Under the pieces are notes generated by a model, which was not told the DNA's origin, ran no database searches, and saw only the letters and a list, made by a program, of their open reading frames with translations. Of a DNA stretch of 64,000 bases, positions 11,677 to 22,564 are shown one piece after another. Numbering within the stretch: the stretch's first letter is position 1; each line of letters begins with the position of its first letter. Made by a program: the position numbers and the translations under genes. Source of the DNA: Myotis daubentonii (taxonomy: Eukaryota > Chordata > Mammalia > Chiroptera > Vespertilionidae); contig NC_081844.1 in the NCBI RefSeq assembly GCF_963259705.1, forward strand, positions 50,515,501 to 50,579,500. Reading direction: 5' to 3'.

Positions 11677-11888
11677 CAGTGGTTCTCAACCTTCTGGCCC
11701 TTTAAATACAGTTCCTCATGTTGTGACCCAACCATAAAATTATTTTCGTTGCTACTTCATAACTGTAATGTTGCTACTGTTGTGAATCGTAATGTAAATA
11801 TCTGATATGCAGGATGGTCTTAGGCGACCCCTGTGAAAGGGTTGTTCTACCGCCAAAGGGGTCGCAACCCACACGTTGAGAACCGCTG
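11677..11888 (-). mobile_element. Non-autonomous hAT transposon (nhAT), about 212 bp
   Basis: Same family as 10030-10222 in the opposite orientation: starts CAGTGGTTCTCAACC, contains 'cagttcctcatgttgtgac', and ends 'ggggtcgcaacccacacg' then GTTGAGAACCGCTG. It has an extra 'ctaccgccaaaggggtcg' segment. No coding capacity. Confidence 0.82.
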
Positions 11889-12595
11889 GCTTAGAGTATC
11901 AATGGGCAACATTCATCCCTCTTGCATGTACCATGTCCTACCCCCACCTCATCCCCAACATCCCAGAAAACTATTGATTTATGACTGGTTAGACTTTGTA
12001 TATTCCTATTTCTCCAGAGATTGATTATATTGAAATATATGAGTATCTGCAAAAATTATAAATAAATTTAATGTAATCAGTCTCATTTACAAAAATCCCT
12101 TCTTTGGAAAAGGAACTACAACTGCAAGGTTGCTTTCTGTTTCTGCTCAGTGTAATAATACAGATGATCAGCAGCAAGAGATTTTTCACCCTGGTACCAT
12201 ACAACTACATGTTATCCATTTCCTTTTAGAATTCTAATGGGAACTAAAATACTGGCCCACTTTAGCTTTATGATCTGGTCTGGAAAAACAACCTCCAACA
12301 TTATTATATTACCACAGTCACAACAATTAGAGCTGAGTTATTAATTCCCTGGGGCTGACCCATTCATGATCACTAGTTTTTGCTCTTCATTATTTCATAT
12401 TAAGCAAGGCTAAATAAATGGCAGGTATCAAGATTTAAGAACTCACATATTGAAATTTTAAATATTATCATATATTGTCCAAGTTGGGATCATTTTTCTA
12501 GTTGTATTAAAAACATCTAGGCACCCTTCATTTATTTCTTTTCACATACCTTCTATATAGCAGTGTCTATCTGATAAAACTTTCTGTGATGACAG
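11889..12595. other. AT-rich unique sequence
   Basis: Nothing recognised on either strand. Confidence 0.35.
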
Positions 12596-12599
12596 AAAT

Positions 12600-12775
12600 A
12601 TTCTGTAGCTACATTTTCCAATATAGTAACCACCAAGCACTTGCAGCCATTGAGCACTTGAAATGTGGGTAAGCAACTAAAGGACTTATTTTAAAATTTT
12701 ATATAATTGCAATTAATTTAAATTTAGATAGCCACACAGCTAATGGCTACCATATTAAACAGTACTGTTGTAGAG
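12600..12775. mobile_element. Old palindromic MITE-like element
   Basis: The left arm 'ccaatatagtaaccaccaag' is the imperfect complement of the right arm 'ctaatggctaccatattaaa', and the centre 'attgagcacttgaaatgtgg' fits an old mammalian MER-type DNA transposon relic. Exact family not determined. Confidence 0.5.
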
Positions 12776-14305
12776 AAAATAACCAGCTACTCCTAATGAA
12801 AATTCACCTGTATAGAATATTTTTCTATATATGTCCTAAAACAAATTTTTTCATCTTCACCTGAAGGACCCATGCTCTTGCAGAAAGACTTCCAGAATCA
12901 TCAGTAAAATAGGTGAAAACTGTTCACATCATTAGACAGGTTTAAAAGACACAAGATCCTAAATTCATTTCACAAATCTACTAATATATATTATAGGAAA
13001 TAAAGGGAACTTAAAAATATTGCAAGTCCAATTGCAGAATTTAAGTTAAAATGAACTGGTTCATTTGATATAGGAAATCTATTTGATATATGCCAAATGA
13101 GCCACTGCCAGTCTTGCTTAATCTCTTGGCACTCTTTTCCCCTGCTCTCTCCCACTGAGTAGTTGGCATGACCTATTTTCTGAGTTCTTTAGGAGCCTGT
13201 ACTTGGCTGGACATTGGGTCAGAAGATCTCAGCTGTCTACACTCCTGGTGACAGCCAGAGTTCTTCGGCTAAGGAGACACAGGCACAGATGCCAACAGTA
13301 ATCCCATGCTCCATGTGTCTGATTCATGAGTCAATCTACAGCTTTGTTTCTGAATTTCACCTCCACAAAAAGTCTTTCTTAACAACTAATTGTTTTCAAC
13401 TAAAATTATTTTGATTCTGGACTTTCCACAAAGAGAGTCATCCTCTTTTGAAGGGATGTTCAGAGGCAATAGAATGCAATCTGGTTAAACACTGAAAGAA
13501 GACTATATCCATCTACTAAGTGCTGGATGAGATAAAATGTTATTGATCCCAGCTTCTTAGCAGATGTTCAGAGATTTAATCACTGGCAATACTTAAAAGT
13601 GGAATTTAAAAACAGCCCTTGGAAATCATGAAACCAAAATTTCATGCTTTAGAGGTGAATCCCTTTCCCCACCAAACCATCCAAGTGTTGGTCATGTTAA
13701 AGTACATTTTAAAAAGTACCTCCAACTCTTCCTCTTCTCTGAAGGCTGAGCAAATTAAACATGGTACTAATATTGAAGGAAATCATAATTAAATAAAGAT
13801 TATATCATTTAAGGACCATATTACAGGACAAAGGAGAGAATATATTTCAAAGCCTGCTGTAGCTATTGCTTGCCAGAATACGTGTGAGGCCTCAGACATA
13901 ATTTAATTGGTAAACAAAAGCTGGCTACCACTACAGTATCTGAATCATGGTCCATGCAGGGTGTTCTCCTTTATCACCTTTGGACCAAAGGCTTTGATTG
14001 TGGCCACAGAGGCCACCTCAACCAGTGGTCAGATCAACAGCTTTCCAAGTCTGCCTCCAGCACTAGTAATCCTAGATCCTCAAAATGCTTTAGCGGAAAG
14101 CATTTAGCAAAAATGCTCTAGCTGACCTGTAGCTATACCCAAAGCTTCCCAAACGTATGGCTTTTCTTAGTTCTTGGGATCCAGGAGAGTTACGGAGGCC
14201 TGTCCTAGATAGAAATGTGAAAACAAACAAACAAAAATCCCCAAGCCCGAAACACTTTTCAGCTAAAGATAACAATCCAACGACTGTGCAATAATCCTAG
14301 AATAT
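12776..14305. other. Unique sequence
   Basis: No recognised repeat. Open frames of about 60-66 codons at 13214-13414, 13907-14107 and 14090-14275 lack domains or convincing splice context. Confidence 0.35.
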
Positions 14306-14309
14306 ACAT

Positions 14310-14405
14310 TTCATGATGGCAGTGATTTTAGTAGCTCTGACAGCTTTGAATCTCTAGCACCTAAAATAATTTTTGCATACAATAAGTAGGTACTCTATTT
14401 GATGT
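14310..14405 (+). repeat. L2 3' tail
   Basis: 'gaatctctagcacctaaaat' and 'caataagtaggtactctatt' match the L2 end module. Confidence 0.45.
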
Positions 14406-14611
14406 ATGAGGGAAAAATTGTAGATGCTGTTGTATTTTGTTTTACAAAAATAGGGAAGATTGATCCAGTTATAGCCAAACAAAGCTCATCATCATCATTC
14501 AAAAGATTTACTCTTTATTTGTATTTCTCCAAAACTACTATGTGATGTAATTCTCTTTGTAAATTTTTCATTTGATGAAAAACAAGTATTCTTCCTTCCA
14601 AAAGACATGAA

Positions 14612-14638
14612 TACACACACACACACACACACACACAT
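14612..14638 (+). repeat. (CA)n microsatellite
   Basis: About thirteen CA units ending in 'tatat'. Confidence 0.9.
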
Positions 14639-14751
14639 ATATTCAAAAGAATGTGCAACTATTTCAGGGTCCCCTCCCCCATGGATCTTCTAAGCACTCT
14701 AGACAATTTCAAAATATGCATCTTCTAAAAACATATTGTATGCTCCAGAGC

Positions 14752-14935
14752 AGTGCTTCTCAAATTATCAGTGATGAAGGACCAGTTCTCTTTCTCTTTC
14801 TTTCATTCCAATCCTTTATGGACTAATTTTCTGAAAATATATAATTTAAAAATAGCTTGTGATTAGATTTTGTAAGAATGTAAAATTGCTATAAAATTTT
14901 CTAAACTGCTTAGGCCAGATTCCCTAGATGTAGAG
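14752..14935 (+). mobile_element. Possible old hAT (Charlie/MER-type) remnant
   Basis: Begins 'cagtgcttctcaaatta', a typical hAT-Charlie-like terminus. The right end is not clear, so this is tentative. Confidence 0.3.
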
Positions 14936-16534
14936 CCTGAAACAAGAAGCTCATAGACACAGACAATAATGGTGATTACCAGAGAAAAAGAGAGGTGGAA
15001 GGGTAGAAGTGGGGAAAGGGGAGATAAATGTTGATGGAAGGAGGTTTAATTTTGGGTGGTGAACACATAATACAATGTACAGATGATGTGTTTTAGAATT
15101 GTACACTTGAAACCTATATCATTTTATTAAGGAATGCCACCCAATAAATTTAACCAAATAATTTTTAAAAAGAGGAAGAAAAAAATTGTCCAACTGATTT
15201 GCTAGGGCCCAGCTTTTATAAGTGGAAAGAGCAAAGAAGTTATAGAGACAGAGCTATACTAGTACATCTACTCAGAACGTTGTCTTATTTGGACATTAGC
15301 TTCAGCTGATCCTATAGGGAAGCTCTGGCACAAAAATGACACGAAGTATTAATCCCAGTTTGAGGCAAGGGATCAGTGCCCCCATTCTGTCAAGTACCAT
15401 TGACCTTCTGGGAGTAAGGGAGTGTATAGCCTCCTGGATGAGAGAGTTCCTGTGTGGCCAAAGGCAGGTCTTTGGAGAGTGAGCAGCTGTGAGCTATGTA
15501 TTATCAACCAACACCCTCAGCAGCTGGGTGCTGGGGCACTGGCCTGCAGCAGGGATCTGGGAGGGGAAACAACAGTATCCACTCTAGATGACTCCTTGGA
15601 CCACCTAGGTCCACTTGTGACTCACATCAGGTTCACTCCACCTCAACAGAGCTTCTCCAGGAATCTGAGTGGTTATGATTTTTGGAAAAACAAGAGGAGG
15701 ATAAGTGGAATGAAATACAGCTCCCGTTGCTGCATTTGGCCTGGAGGTCATACCTGTTGTTCATCATCTCCCTCACTGCACAGTCCTTCTACTGATCCAG
15801 GTGACTTGCCTGAAGGAACTGAGTCCCTGGTTACCAAGCTCTTGTCAGGCCATTGTTGCTATACTCGCCCATGTACAGCCACAGCAGTGCAAGGGAAAGA
15901 GATGCCCTAGTGGGTCACTTGCGGAGCAAATCTAGTTCTCCAAGTTGCCATAAGGTATCAGAACTCTCTGGTGGGGATGAGGGTTAATTGTTCCTGCTAG
16001 AACGGGAACAGATTTCTTCACTGGGCTACTAGCCAAGCGAGCTCTAAGTTGAGTGGGACTCTATGTCCTCAGGTGAAAGGGTCCCCTCTGTGAACCAGGA
16101 CTTGTAAACCCATGGAGCCTAACATAATGCATGTGGGAAGCACAAATTCCCCACTGGGAGTAGGGTGAGCCAGGCGACTCCTATTTCTATCCCTTATCTC
16201 CTAGACCCAACCAACTATTCTACCCATAAGAGGCAAAGCACCACTTAGTGGCTGTTGGTTTAAAAACACTGCATTTTGTAGGACTGTTGTCTCATTCTCC
16301 CAGGATGTCTTTTCTAAGCTGATATCTCTGATTGATACATCTTCGAAAGGGCATGTAATTGCTGTATTTGATGGCAGCATCTGGCTGATGGGCACCTGCT
16401 AAGAGGCATGGATCCCATGCCATACATCCATTGCCAAACCTTTTGCTATAAATGAGTCCCTGGGTCTGAGGTGACGTTAGGCAGAACCCTATATTAGTAG
16501 ATTGAACCATCAGTTCTCAGCGGTCACATGAAGC

Positions 16535-16875
16535 ACAGGGCCAGGACTAAGGTGAGGGGGTCAGGCAATCACCTCAGGAACATTATGTGAGGGGGGGAGG
16601 GCACCAAAAACTCAGAAATCAAGATAAAAATATTTTAAAGCAGTATTTTTGTAGAAACCAAATGCAAAAAATCCCATGATAAAACAAACATAAAAAATGT
16701 AAAATAAATAGAACATCAGTAATACAGATTTTTCCTCTGGCCTCTGGCTGCAACTGGGATCCTGTTTTCCTTTAAAATTTTGACATTTTATTTATCATGG
16801 AATTTTTGCACGACATTTGTATTGCATGACAAACTATTGCACATTTACCTTATTGCTGAGTTTTTGGTGCCTAGT
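16535..16875. mobile_element. Possible small insertion in the ERV pol, with inverted repeats
   Basis: The GGCACCAAAAACTCAG motif at 16600 recurs inverted at 16852-16871 (20 nt, one mismatch), and 'tgaagcac' recurs inverted near both outer edges. The AT-rich interior differs from the flanking pol sequence. It could be a MITE-like insertion; family unknown. Confidence 0.35.
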
Positions 16876-17174
16876 GCTTCACTTACTTCACTCCAGTCCT
16901 GGCCTACATGAGAGGCAAACCCAAACTGGAAGGTATCGGATGCAATCAAGTTGCCATTAAGTGGCTGGTTGGCCTTCTTGATAAATGGTCCCAAGTGGGA
17001 GAAGGGTAATGGCAGCTCAACAAAAGCCTTGCTTCTGACAAGCCAAGCAGTGGAGGCAGCTAGGTCACCCTTCATGAGGAGGAGACGACAGTACCGCTGC
17101 CTATGCATGGCCTCCTTCTCTGCCACCATGGCCACTCCATCTATGGGACAGCGGCTGGCTGAAATCCACTGGAT

Positions 17175-17406
17175 AAGTGACCCTTTCCATCTGATTACTT
17201 GGTGTTTCTTCTGCCATAGATGCTCTTTAGTGGGTGTTAAAGTGTAATATACAAAAAAATCCTCATTTGTTATGCATCTAGTGTGAAAGGAAGTGACCCT
17301 TTCCATCTGATTACTTGGTGTTTCTTCTGCAATAGATGCTCTTTAGTGGGTGTTAAAGTGTAATATACAAAAAAATCCTCATTTGTTATACATCCAGTGT
17401 GAAAGG
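17175..17406. repeat. 116-bp tandem duplication
   Basis: Units 17175-17290 and 17291-17406 are head-to-tail copies starting 'aagtgaccctttccatctga' and ending 'gtgtgaaagg'. I count three substitutions between them. The duplication lies in the ERV remnant. Confidence 0.95.
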
Positions 17407-17516
17407 CCACCACTTGACTTATGACAATTCTCTGGAGAAGGAGGCAGCTGATGAATTATCTGAAAACATTAAGAGAAGCTGAGAGTAGGTGACTGGTACT
17501 GGGCATCTGGGAGAGG

Positions 17517-17520
<4 letters not shown>

Positions 17521-17572
<52 letters not shown>
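17521..17572 (+). repeat. (TA)n microsatellite
   Basis: About 26 TA units at the left edge of a Helitron. The two 100-180-codon frames with (IY)n runs that cross it are artefacts of the repeat. Confidence 0.97.
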
Positions 17573-17575
<3 letters not shown>

Positions 17576-17779
17576 TACAAAGTGTCCCCTTGGGAGTTCG
17601 ACCGACTGGGAGTTCAATCGATTGCTATGATGTGCGCTGACCACCAGGAGGTGGCACAGAACAAAGGAAGGCTCCAGCTGACAGCTGGCAGCTGGCAGCT
17701 GGGGAAGGGAGGCCCCGGCTGGCAGCCAGCAGCCGCTAGTGACCCCGCCCATGCACAATTTTGTGCACTGGGCCTCTAT
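17573..17779 (+). mobile_element. Helitron (HeliBat-type), 5' end replaced by TA repeat
   Basis: Contains the HeliBat words 'gattgctatgatgtgcgctg' and 'accaccaggaggtgg', then the 3' hairpin 'tgcacaattttgtgca' followed by 'ctgggcctcta'. The terminal CTAG is changed to CTAT. The expected 5' start with TATATAATA is absent or absorbed into the TA microsatellite. Non-autonomous. Confidence 0.7.
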
Positions 17780-17929
17780 CCTATTATAAACACTTACACT
17801 TTCTATCTTGTGTGTATTGGTAACAACAAGTTCATAGACTGGTCTGATCCAAGGAACACTATTCTACACACCCACAGATTCCTTTTAAGAACATATGTTC
17901 TAAAGCTAACAAAACAAAACAGACTCTAT

Positions 17930-18350
17930 TCATCCAATACATGTTTACTGAGTGTATACTACTTATCAGTCACTTTTCTATGTGCTGAGAAAGCAGTATT
18001 GAACGAAGAAATAAAGGTCTTGCTCTCATAGAACTTAAACAAGTAATACATAACTTGCAGATCATAATAAAATACTTAAAGAAAAATACAGCAAAAAAAA
18101 GAGATAGGTCTTCACTGATAAGGTGGTATCTAAGAAGGAATGGGGGGAAAATCAAGGAAACCAATCTGGCAGATATCTGGGGAATGAGCCCTGTGGGTAG
18201 CAGGAGCCTGGAGGGCAAATTGCCTGAGGCACATGCGTGTATTTAAGAAACAGCAAGAAGTCAGTGTGTTGAGAACTGAGTGCCAATAATCAGAATGCCT
18301 TGTGAGGATGAGTGTGCTCCAAGGACAGGAGAAACAGTCTACAAACATTC
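17930..18350 (+). repeat. L2 LINE 3' region
   Basis: 'tttactgagtgtatactact', 'tctatgtgctgagaaagcag' and 'aaaggtcttgctctcataga' in L2 order, then the purine-rich part with 'cagatatctggggaatgagc'. Frames at 17970-18363 on both strands are remnants or chance. Confidence 0.6.
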
Positions 18351-18539
18351 TGGAACTGATCAAGTCAGTAAAGTTTTCAGGGGTTCCATGTGTTGCTTAT
18401 CAAGACATTCCCTTCAGAGCTTAGGACAAACTCTGCATTTCATTTTACTATTAAGAAAGACCCAGAGTGGTTGGTGTGACTCTGGGTTTTAGAGGCAGCC
18501 AAAACCAAACTTTGGAATAATACTTAGACCTTTTCTCAG

Positions 18540-19120
18540 ATCACTCGTTTTGAATGGGACCTGGAAAGAGAGAAGTTTCTGCAGCAATTTCAGCTGCAGT
18601 ACATGCAGCCTTGATGCAAGAGCCATAATAAGTGGCAAATACCATGAGTTACCACGGTAAATAAGAATGCAAGTCCCAAAAAGAGCATTGCAGTGAAAAT
18701 CCTAGTGTTCAAGGTCATAATATTTCAGCAGAGTTCTCTTCAGAGTTTGGAAAGCAGTTCTGGCCATGCTACTTGGCTCCAGAAAGACTGAAGGCCTGAC
18801 CGTGGACATCAGTTGGCCATACACTGGACCTTCTCTCATGAACTCGATAACATCAGTTTTATTGGTTGGTAGGCAGAGCAGCAATTGACTAAACGATTAT
18901 ACTTGCCCATTATGAGAAGGTGAGGTTACTGCTCCATAATGAGGACGCAGAAAATATTTGAAAACTTGGGGGATCTATCTATTGCAGCATTTCCTTGTTT
19001 ATTCAATGGTTGATTACAACCACACTCTGTTAAGAGCCAGGTGATCAGAATTGAAAGTCAGACACACTTCACCAGCAAGCCATCTAGTGTAACAGAACTC
19101 ATAATCAAGCATGAGGGATA
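18540..19120 (+). pseudogene. Class III ERV internal remnant, plus sense (left part)
   Basis: The plus strand has phrases typical of the 3' part of an ERV-L-like internal region, such as 'cccattatgagaaggtgagg' and 'tactgctccataatgaggac'. Orientation is opposite to the remnant at 15300-17410, so they are separate insertions or a rearranged one. No usable frame. Confidence 0.35.
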
Positions 19121-19122
19121 TA

Positions 19123-19651
19123 CACTGAGTGGCCAGGTTATTATGACCACCCCATCAGTACTTCGTTGGGCCACCTTTTGCCTTCAATACTGCAGCGATT
19201 TTTCTTGGCATTGACTCCATGAGATGTTGAAAGGTGATGCAAGGAATCTGACACTATGCCTGATGAGTAGCACTGTCCAGTTCTGTGAGATTTGATGGTT
19301 GTGGAACCAGCTGCCTGATGGCTCTTTTAACTTCATCCCACAAATGCTCAATTGGATTGAGATTTGGTGATTGCAGGGGCCACCTAAGCAAGGTAAAGTT
19401 TCCCTCATGTTCTTGAGACCACTCCTGCACAATACGAACACCATGGCATGGTGCATTGTCTTGTTGGAAGAAGCCATCTCCATTGGGATATGCCATCAAC
19501 ATAATAGGATAAACTTGATCAGCAACGATACTTAGGTATGTTGTGATATTCAGACGTTTATAATGATCTGGCCCTCTGGCAACTTCAGCGCGAAATTACA
19601 GCTAATTTTTCTACAAATGTTAGGTGGTCATAATAATCTGGCCACTCAGTG
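19123..19651 (-). mobile_element. Tc1-like (Tc1/mariner) transposon, internally deleted, 529 bp
   Basis: Terminal inverted repeats: left CACTGAGTGGCCAGGTTATT, right end complementary (CACTGAGTGGCCAGATTATT). Both are flanked by the TA target duplication (19121-19122 and 19652-19653). At 529 bp it is far shorter than an autonomous Tc1 of about 1.6 kb. It keeps only the C-terminal catalytic part of the transposase. It is nested in an ERV remnant whose text resumes at 19654. Confidence 0.9.
19254..19502 (-). pseudogene. Tc1-like transposase, C-terminal catalytic remnant
   Basis: The 82-codon minus frame contains QQDNAPCH, with the second catalytic Asp of the DDE triad, and SPNLNPIEHLWDE, with the third acidic residue. 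Both are hallmark Tc1-family motifs. The N-terminal HTH DNA-binding domains and first catalytic Asp are missing, so it cannot be an active transposase. The first Met is internal, so this is a fragment. Confidence 0.9.
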
Positions 19652-19653
19652 TA

Positions 19654-20250
19654 TAAAATGGGTGGCAGAAGGAGATGACGAACCACCTATAGCTTTGGCA
19701 GCTATAATAGCAAGAACTCATTCTATTAACTCATGTCTTTCAAGGTTTTTCTCAGAAATTGTGACCAGTCCTCATCTGTAAGTGTCCATGACAGGATGTA
19801 ATGAGTTCATATGGATCTGAGTGGTGCAATGAGTGGGTGACAGTGGATGCTGCTGATGTCCCACCAAGACCCAGCCTGGCCCTTTTCAGCATTTCCATAG
19901 GTGGCTCCCTCAGCTTCTGAGCACTTTTGTTTCTAAAGCCCTGCAACTATGATTCTCTTGGGAAAACTTCCCTTGGCTTCTTAGATAGCTTTACCTGCAT
20001 GTGAAGAGAGTCAGAATACTGGAAATTGTCCTCTCTTTATGTGATCCTGAGGCAGTGAATGACTGGTACAGGAGGACGCACGTCCTGTTTCCATGCCTCA
20101 AAGTGGGGAAAACTTCAAGTACATGTTAGACTGTAGAGTCTCCTTGCAGGATTCCTTTTCTTCCCTGCCCTGTGTCTCTCACCGGAAATACTCCCATAGT
20201 AAATCACTGCAAAAATTTTCTCATCTCAGGATCTGACCTAAGACAGATAC
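19654..20250 (+). pseudogene. Class III ERV 3' remnant and LTR-like end
   Basis: 'gggtggcagaaggagatgac' resumes the ERV-L-like internal sequence cut by the Tc1 element. The right part ends 'tagtaaatcactgcaaaaat' and 'caggatctgacctaagacag', reading like the end of an old LTR. Boundaries and family uncertain. Confidence 0.35.
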
Positions 20251-21880
20251 CCGTTACACATTTATGTGAAAATTTTGAGTAGGATATTTGAGTCTGAAAT
20301 TCCTGGCAGAAATATGGGCTGGAGATATCTATTTGAGGGCCTGTGATACTATATAAAATCATGAGGCTAGATGAGATCACTCAGGGACTGAGTGTATATA
20401 AAGAAAAAAACACACCTCAGGATATAAGAAGTCCCAGGCTTTCTTAATCTTCCCCCAACAACTTTACTAAATCAACTGAATTTATACTCTTTTTCAGCTT
20501 TGGTCTCAGGACTTAGGCTCTACGAAAGTTCTCAAATTAGTCCACCTTATTTTTAGTTGTTTCCTAGCTCTCCAGCCCATTTTATTTCATCAACCTATCA
20601 AATTTACCCTCTAAAGGCATGTAGTCTGAGGGCATGGCTGATTTATAGGTCCCTTGTATAAGCAAACCAAGATGGATCTCTCAATAAATCAGTACATTAA
20701 ACACCTGTTCAGGGATGCAAATGCTTGGCTCAGGTTAAGTCGAAAGAATTCCCAGTACATTTCACATTTGGGGAACGCTTTCACCTTGATCTTGTTGGAA
20801 AGTATTTGGAATCTTAAAGGCAAGTCTGGCAAAATGTGAAGAAATGAAAATTTACAGAAGTAAAATCAAAGTATGTATTTGATCCAAGAAAGCCATCTAC
20901 TTAAAATGCTATGGTTCATATAATGCCTTCTCCATAGTACAACCTTACAAAAACGTTGGTTGAATAAATTGTATTCACTATACCCTGTGTACCCTAGTTT
21001 ATTACCCAATAAACTAGGGTACAAAGATGAGAAGAGAAAGCTTTAGAAATAATATTTTATACACTATGCATTATCTTTACCTTAACTTTATACGAAGTAT
21101 TTCTAGATCAACTGAATAATTTAATTGAACCTCTGTCAAGTAAATGCAGCCTGGGAATACAATAGAAAATGATAAAAACTAGATGAAATATCATTTTGTT
21201 AAGATAGTGGCTTTTTGAATTTCTTTTCATAAGTAGATTAAATTTTGTGAGCTGCTTCCTACATAGAAGAAAAAGCATAAAGTGCTTTATTGAAAAGAAA
21301 ATTCTGGATGTTGATTTGAATAGAAAGTACAAGGCTTTCTTTCCTTTTTGACAGTTTGCTTTTGAAAGGTTTTTCTTGTGAAATACATAATATAGTGTTG
21401 CTAGTTGAATGTAATGATCCCTCAACCAAGAAGAAATAAAAGAAAGTCCAAATTTGGCTAATTTTGCATCTTGAGGAACCTATTTGTGAGTTATATATGT
21501 GTGTTAAAAAGCAACAAGAACTAATATCAAAAGCAGCTTTTCAAAAAGAAAAAAAGTACTAGTAAGTGATGGACAAATGAATGCTGCCATGTTCACACTG
21601 AAGTTATTTTGACAATTGCACATTCATTGTTTTGTTTTAACTCTATTTAGCTTCTCTGTAGCTTTGAGTCAACTTTAACTTATCCAAGGCACACAAATCT
21701 TATCAGAATAAGAAAACGAAAAACAAAACAAGATCCACAGTCTGCTTTATATGTCCTAAAGAAACCTAGAAATATAAACTAATACAAAATTAAAAGTTGG
21801 CATGACTATGAAACTCAAGTATAATTGTAGTTGAATAATGTATGGTAAAACGTTTCAGGGGAAAGGCTAAGGAGAAAATT
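20251..21880. other. AT-rich unique sequence
   Basis: No recognised transposon. The only marked structure is the perfect hairpin at 20988-21023. The 105-codon minus frame at 21108-21425 is Phe/Leu/Lys-rich, with no domain. Confidence 0.4.
20988..21023. repeat. Perfect 16-bp inverted repeat, 4-nt loop
   Basis: Arm TGTACCCTAGTTTATT, loop ACCC, arm AATAAACTAGGGTACA: all 16 pairs match. Function unknown. Confidence 0.95.
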
Positions 21881-22232
21881 TTCAATGTTCACTAACAATT
21901 CAACTTCGTTATTTATCCCATGCTTGGATATTTCATATTCACAACAGCACGATCATGTTTACACAGACCTGAATAGCAAAAACAATGTTCAGCTTCATAT
22001 ATGTTTACTAAAAAAAGTCTCAAGGCTCTTGATGGTTCTTATCTATCTCTATGTTTCCAAACCAGAGAACACTTGTATAACTAGATTAAAGAGAATGCAT
22101 CCTTTTATCAAAGTTCCATGTCGAAAGCCCCTACAAGGTACCTTTCTCCTTGTAGCCCATACTTTCTAGCTTACATGCCTTGTACTTATATCCCTTTAAA
22201 TGTACTTTCCCAGATCAAGTCACATCCATTCT

Positions 22233-22434
22233 TTTTTTTTTTTTTAAATATATTTTTAACAAATTTCAGAGAGGGAGGAAGAGATAGAAACATCAATGAT
22301 GAGTTGCATGCCCTGGTGCATGCCTCACACCGGGGATCAAGTCCACAACTCAGGCATGTGCCCTGACCTGGAATTGAACCGTGACCTCCTGATTCATAGG
22401 TTGATGCTCAACCACTGAGCCATGCAGGCTGAGC
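22233..22434 (-). repeat. Ves SINE
   Basis: Antisense Ves with poly-T start, 'caaatttcagagagggagg', 'ccctgacctggaattgaacc', 'caaccactgagccatgcagg'. Flanked by AAGTCACATCCATTCT (22217-22232) and AAGTCGCATCCAATCT (22435-22450), a diverged target duplication inside an L2-like segment. Confidence 0.92.
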
Positions 22435-22560
22435 AAGTCGCATCCAATCTTCAAGTCCCTGTTTATAAACCACTCTTTCAAGACACTTTCTCTGTTGTTA
22501 TCCTGTCTTCACCAAATGGAAGTGATCATTCTCTGAACTCCCCTAGCCTTCTGTCTCTAC
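22435..22560 (+). repeat. L2 LINE fragment
   Basis: 'aagtccctgtttataaacca', 'caagacactttctctgttgt' and 'ctctgaactcccctagcct' match an L2 segment, split by the Ves SINE at 22233-22434. Confidence 0.5.
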
Positions 22561-22564
22561 TATT

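Larger units (their letters stand above)
15300..17410 (-). pseudogene. Class III (ERV-L-like) endogenous retrovirus pol remnant
   Basis: The minus strand keeps stretches of a retroviral pol: a 153-codon frame (17306-16845) compatible with the region just before and at the start of integrase, then a frame at 16510-16292 with an integrase-core-like layout. The residue expected to be the catalytic Asp of the TSDQ-type motif is replaced by Pro, so it is dead. It is further broken by stops, frameshifts, an insert near 16535-16870 and a 116-bp tandem duplication (17175-17406). The 162-codon plus frame at 15422-15910 lies antisense to it and is probably incidental. ERV-L assignment is from pattern recognition. 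Confidence 0.5.

Noticed and set aside
15422..15910. 162-codon plus-strand frame
   Set aside because: It lies antisense to a degraded retroviral pol region; no domain was recognised.
17489..18031. 180-codon plus-strand frame with an (IY)n run
   Set aside because: It runs through a TA microsatellite, a Helitron end and an L2. Not a plausible protein.
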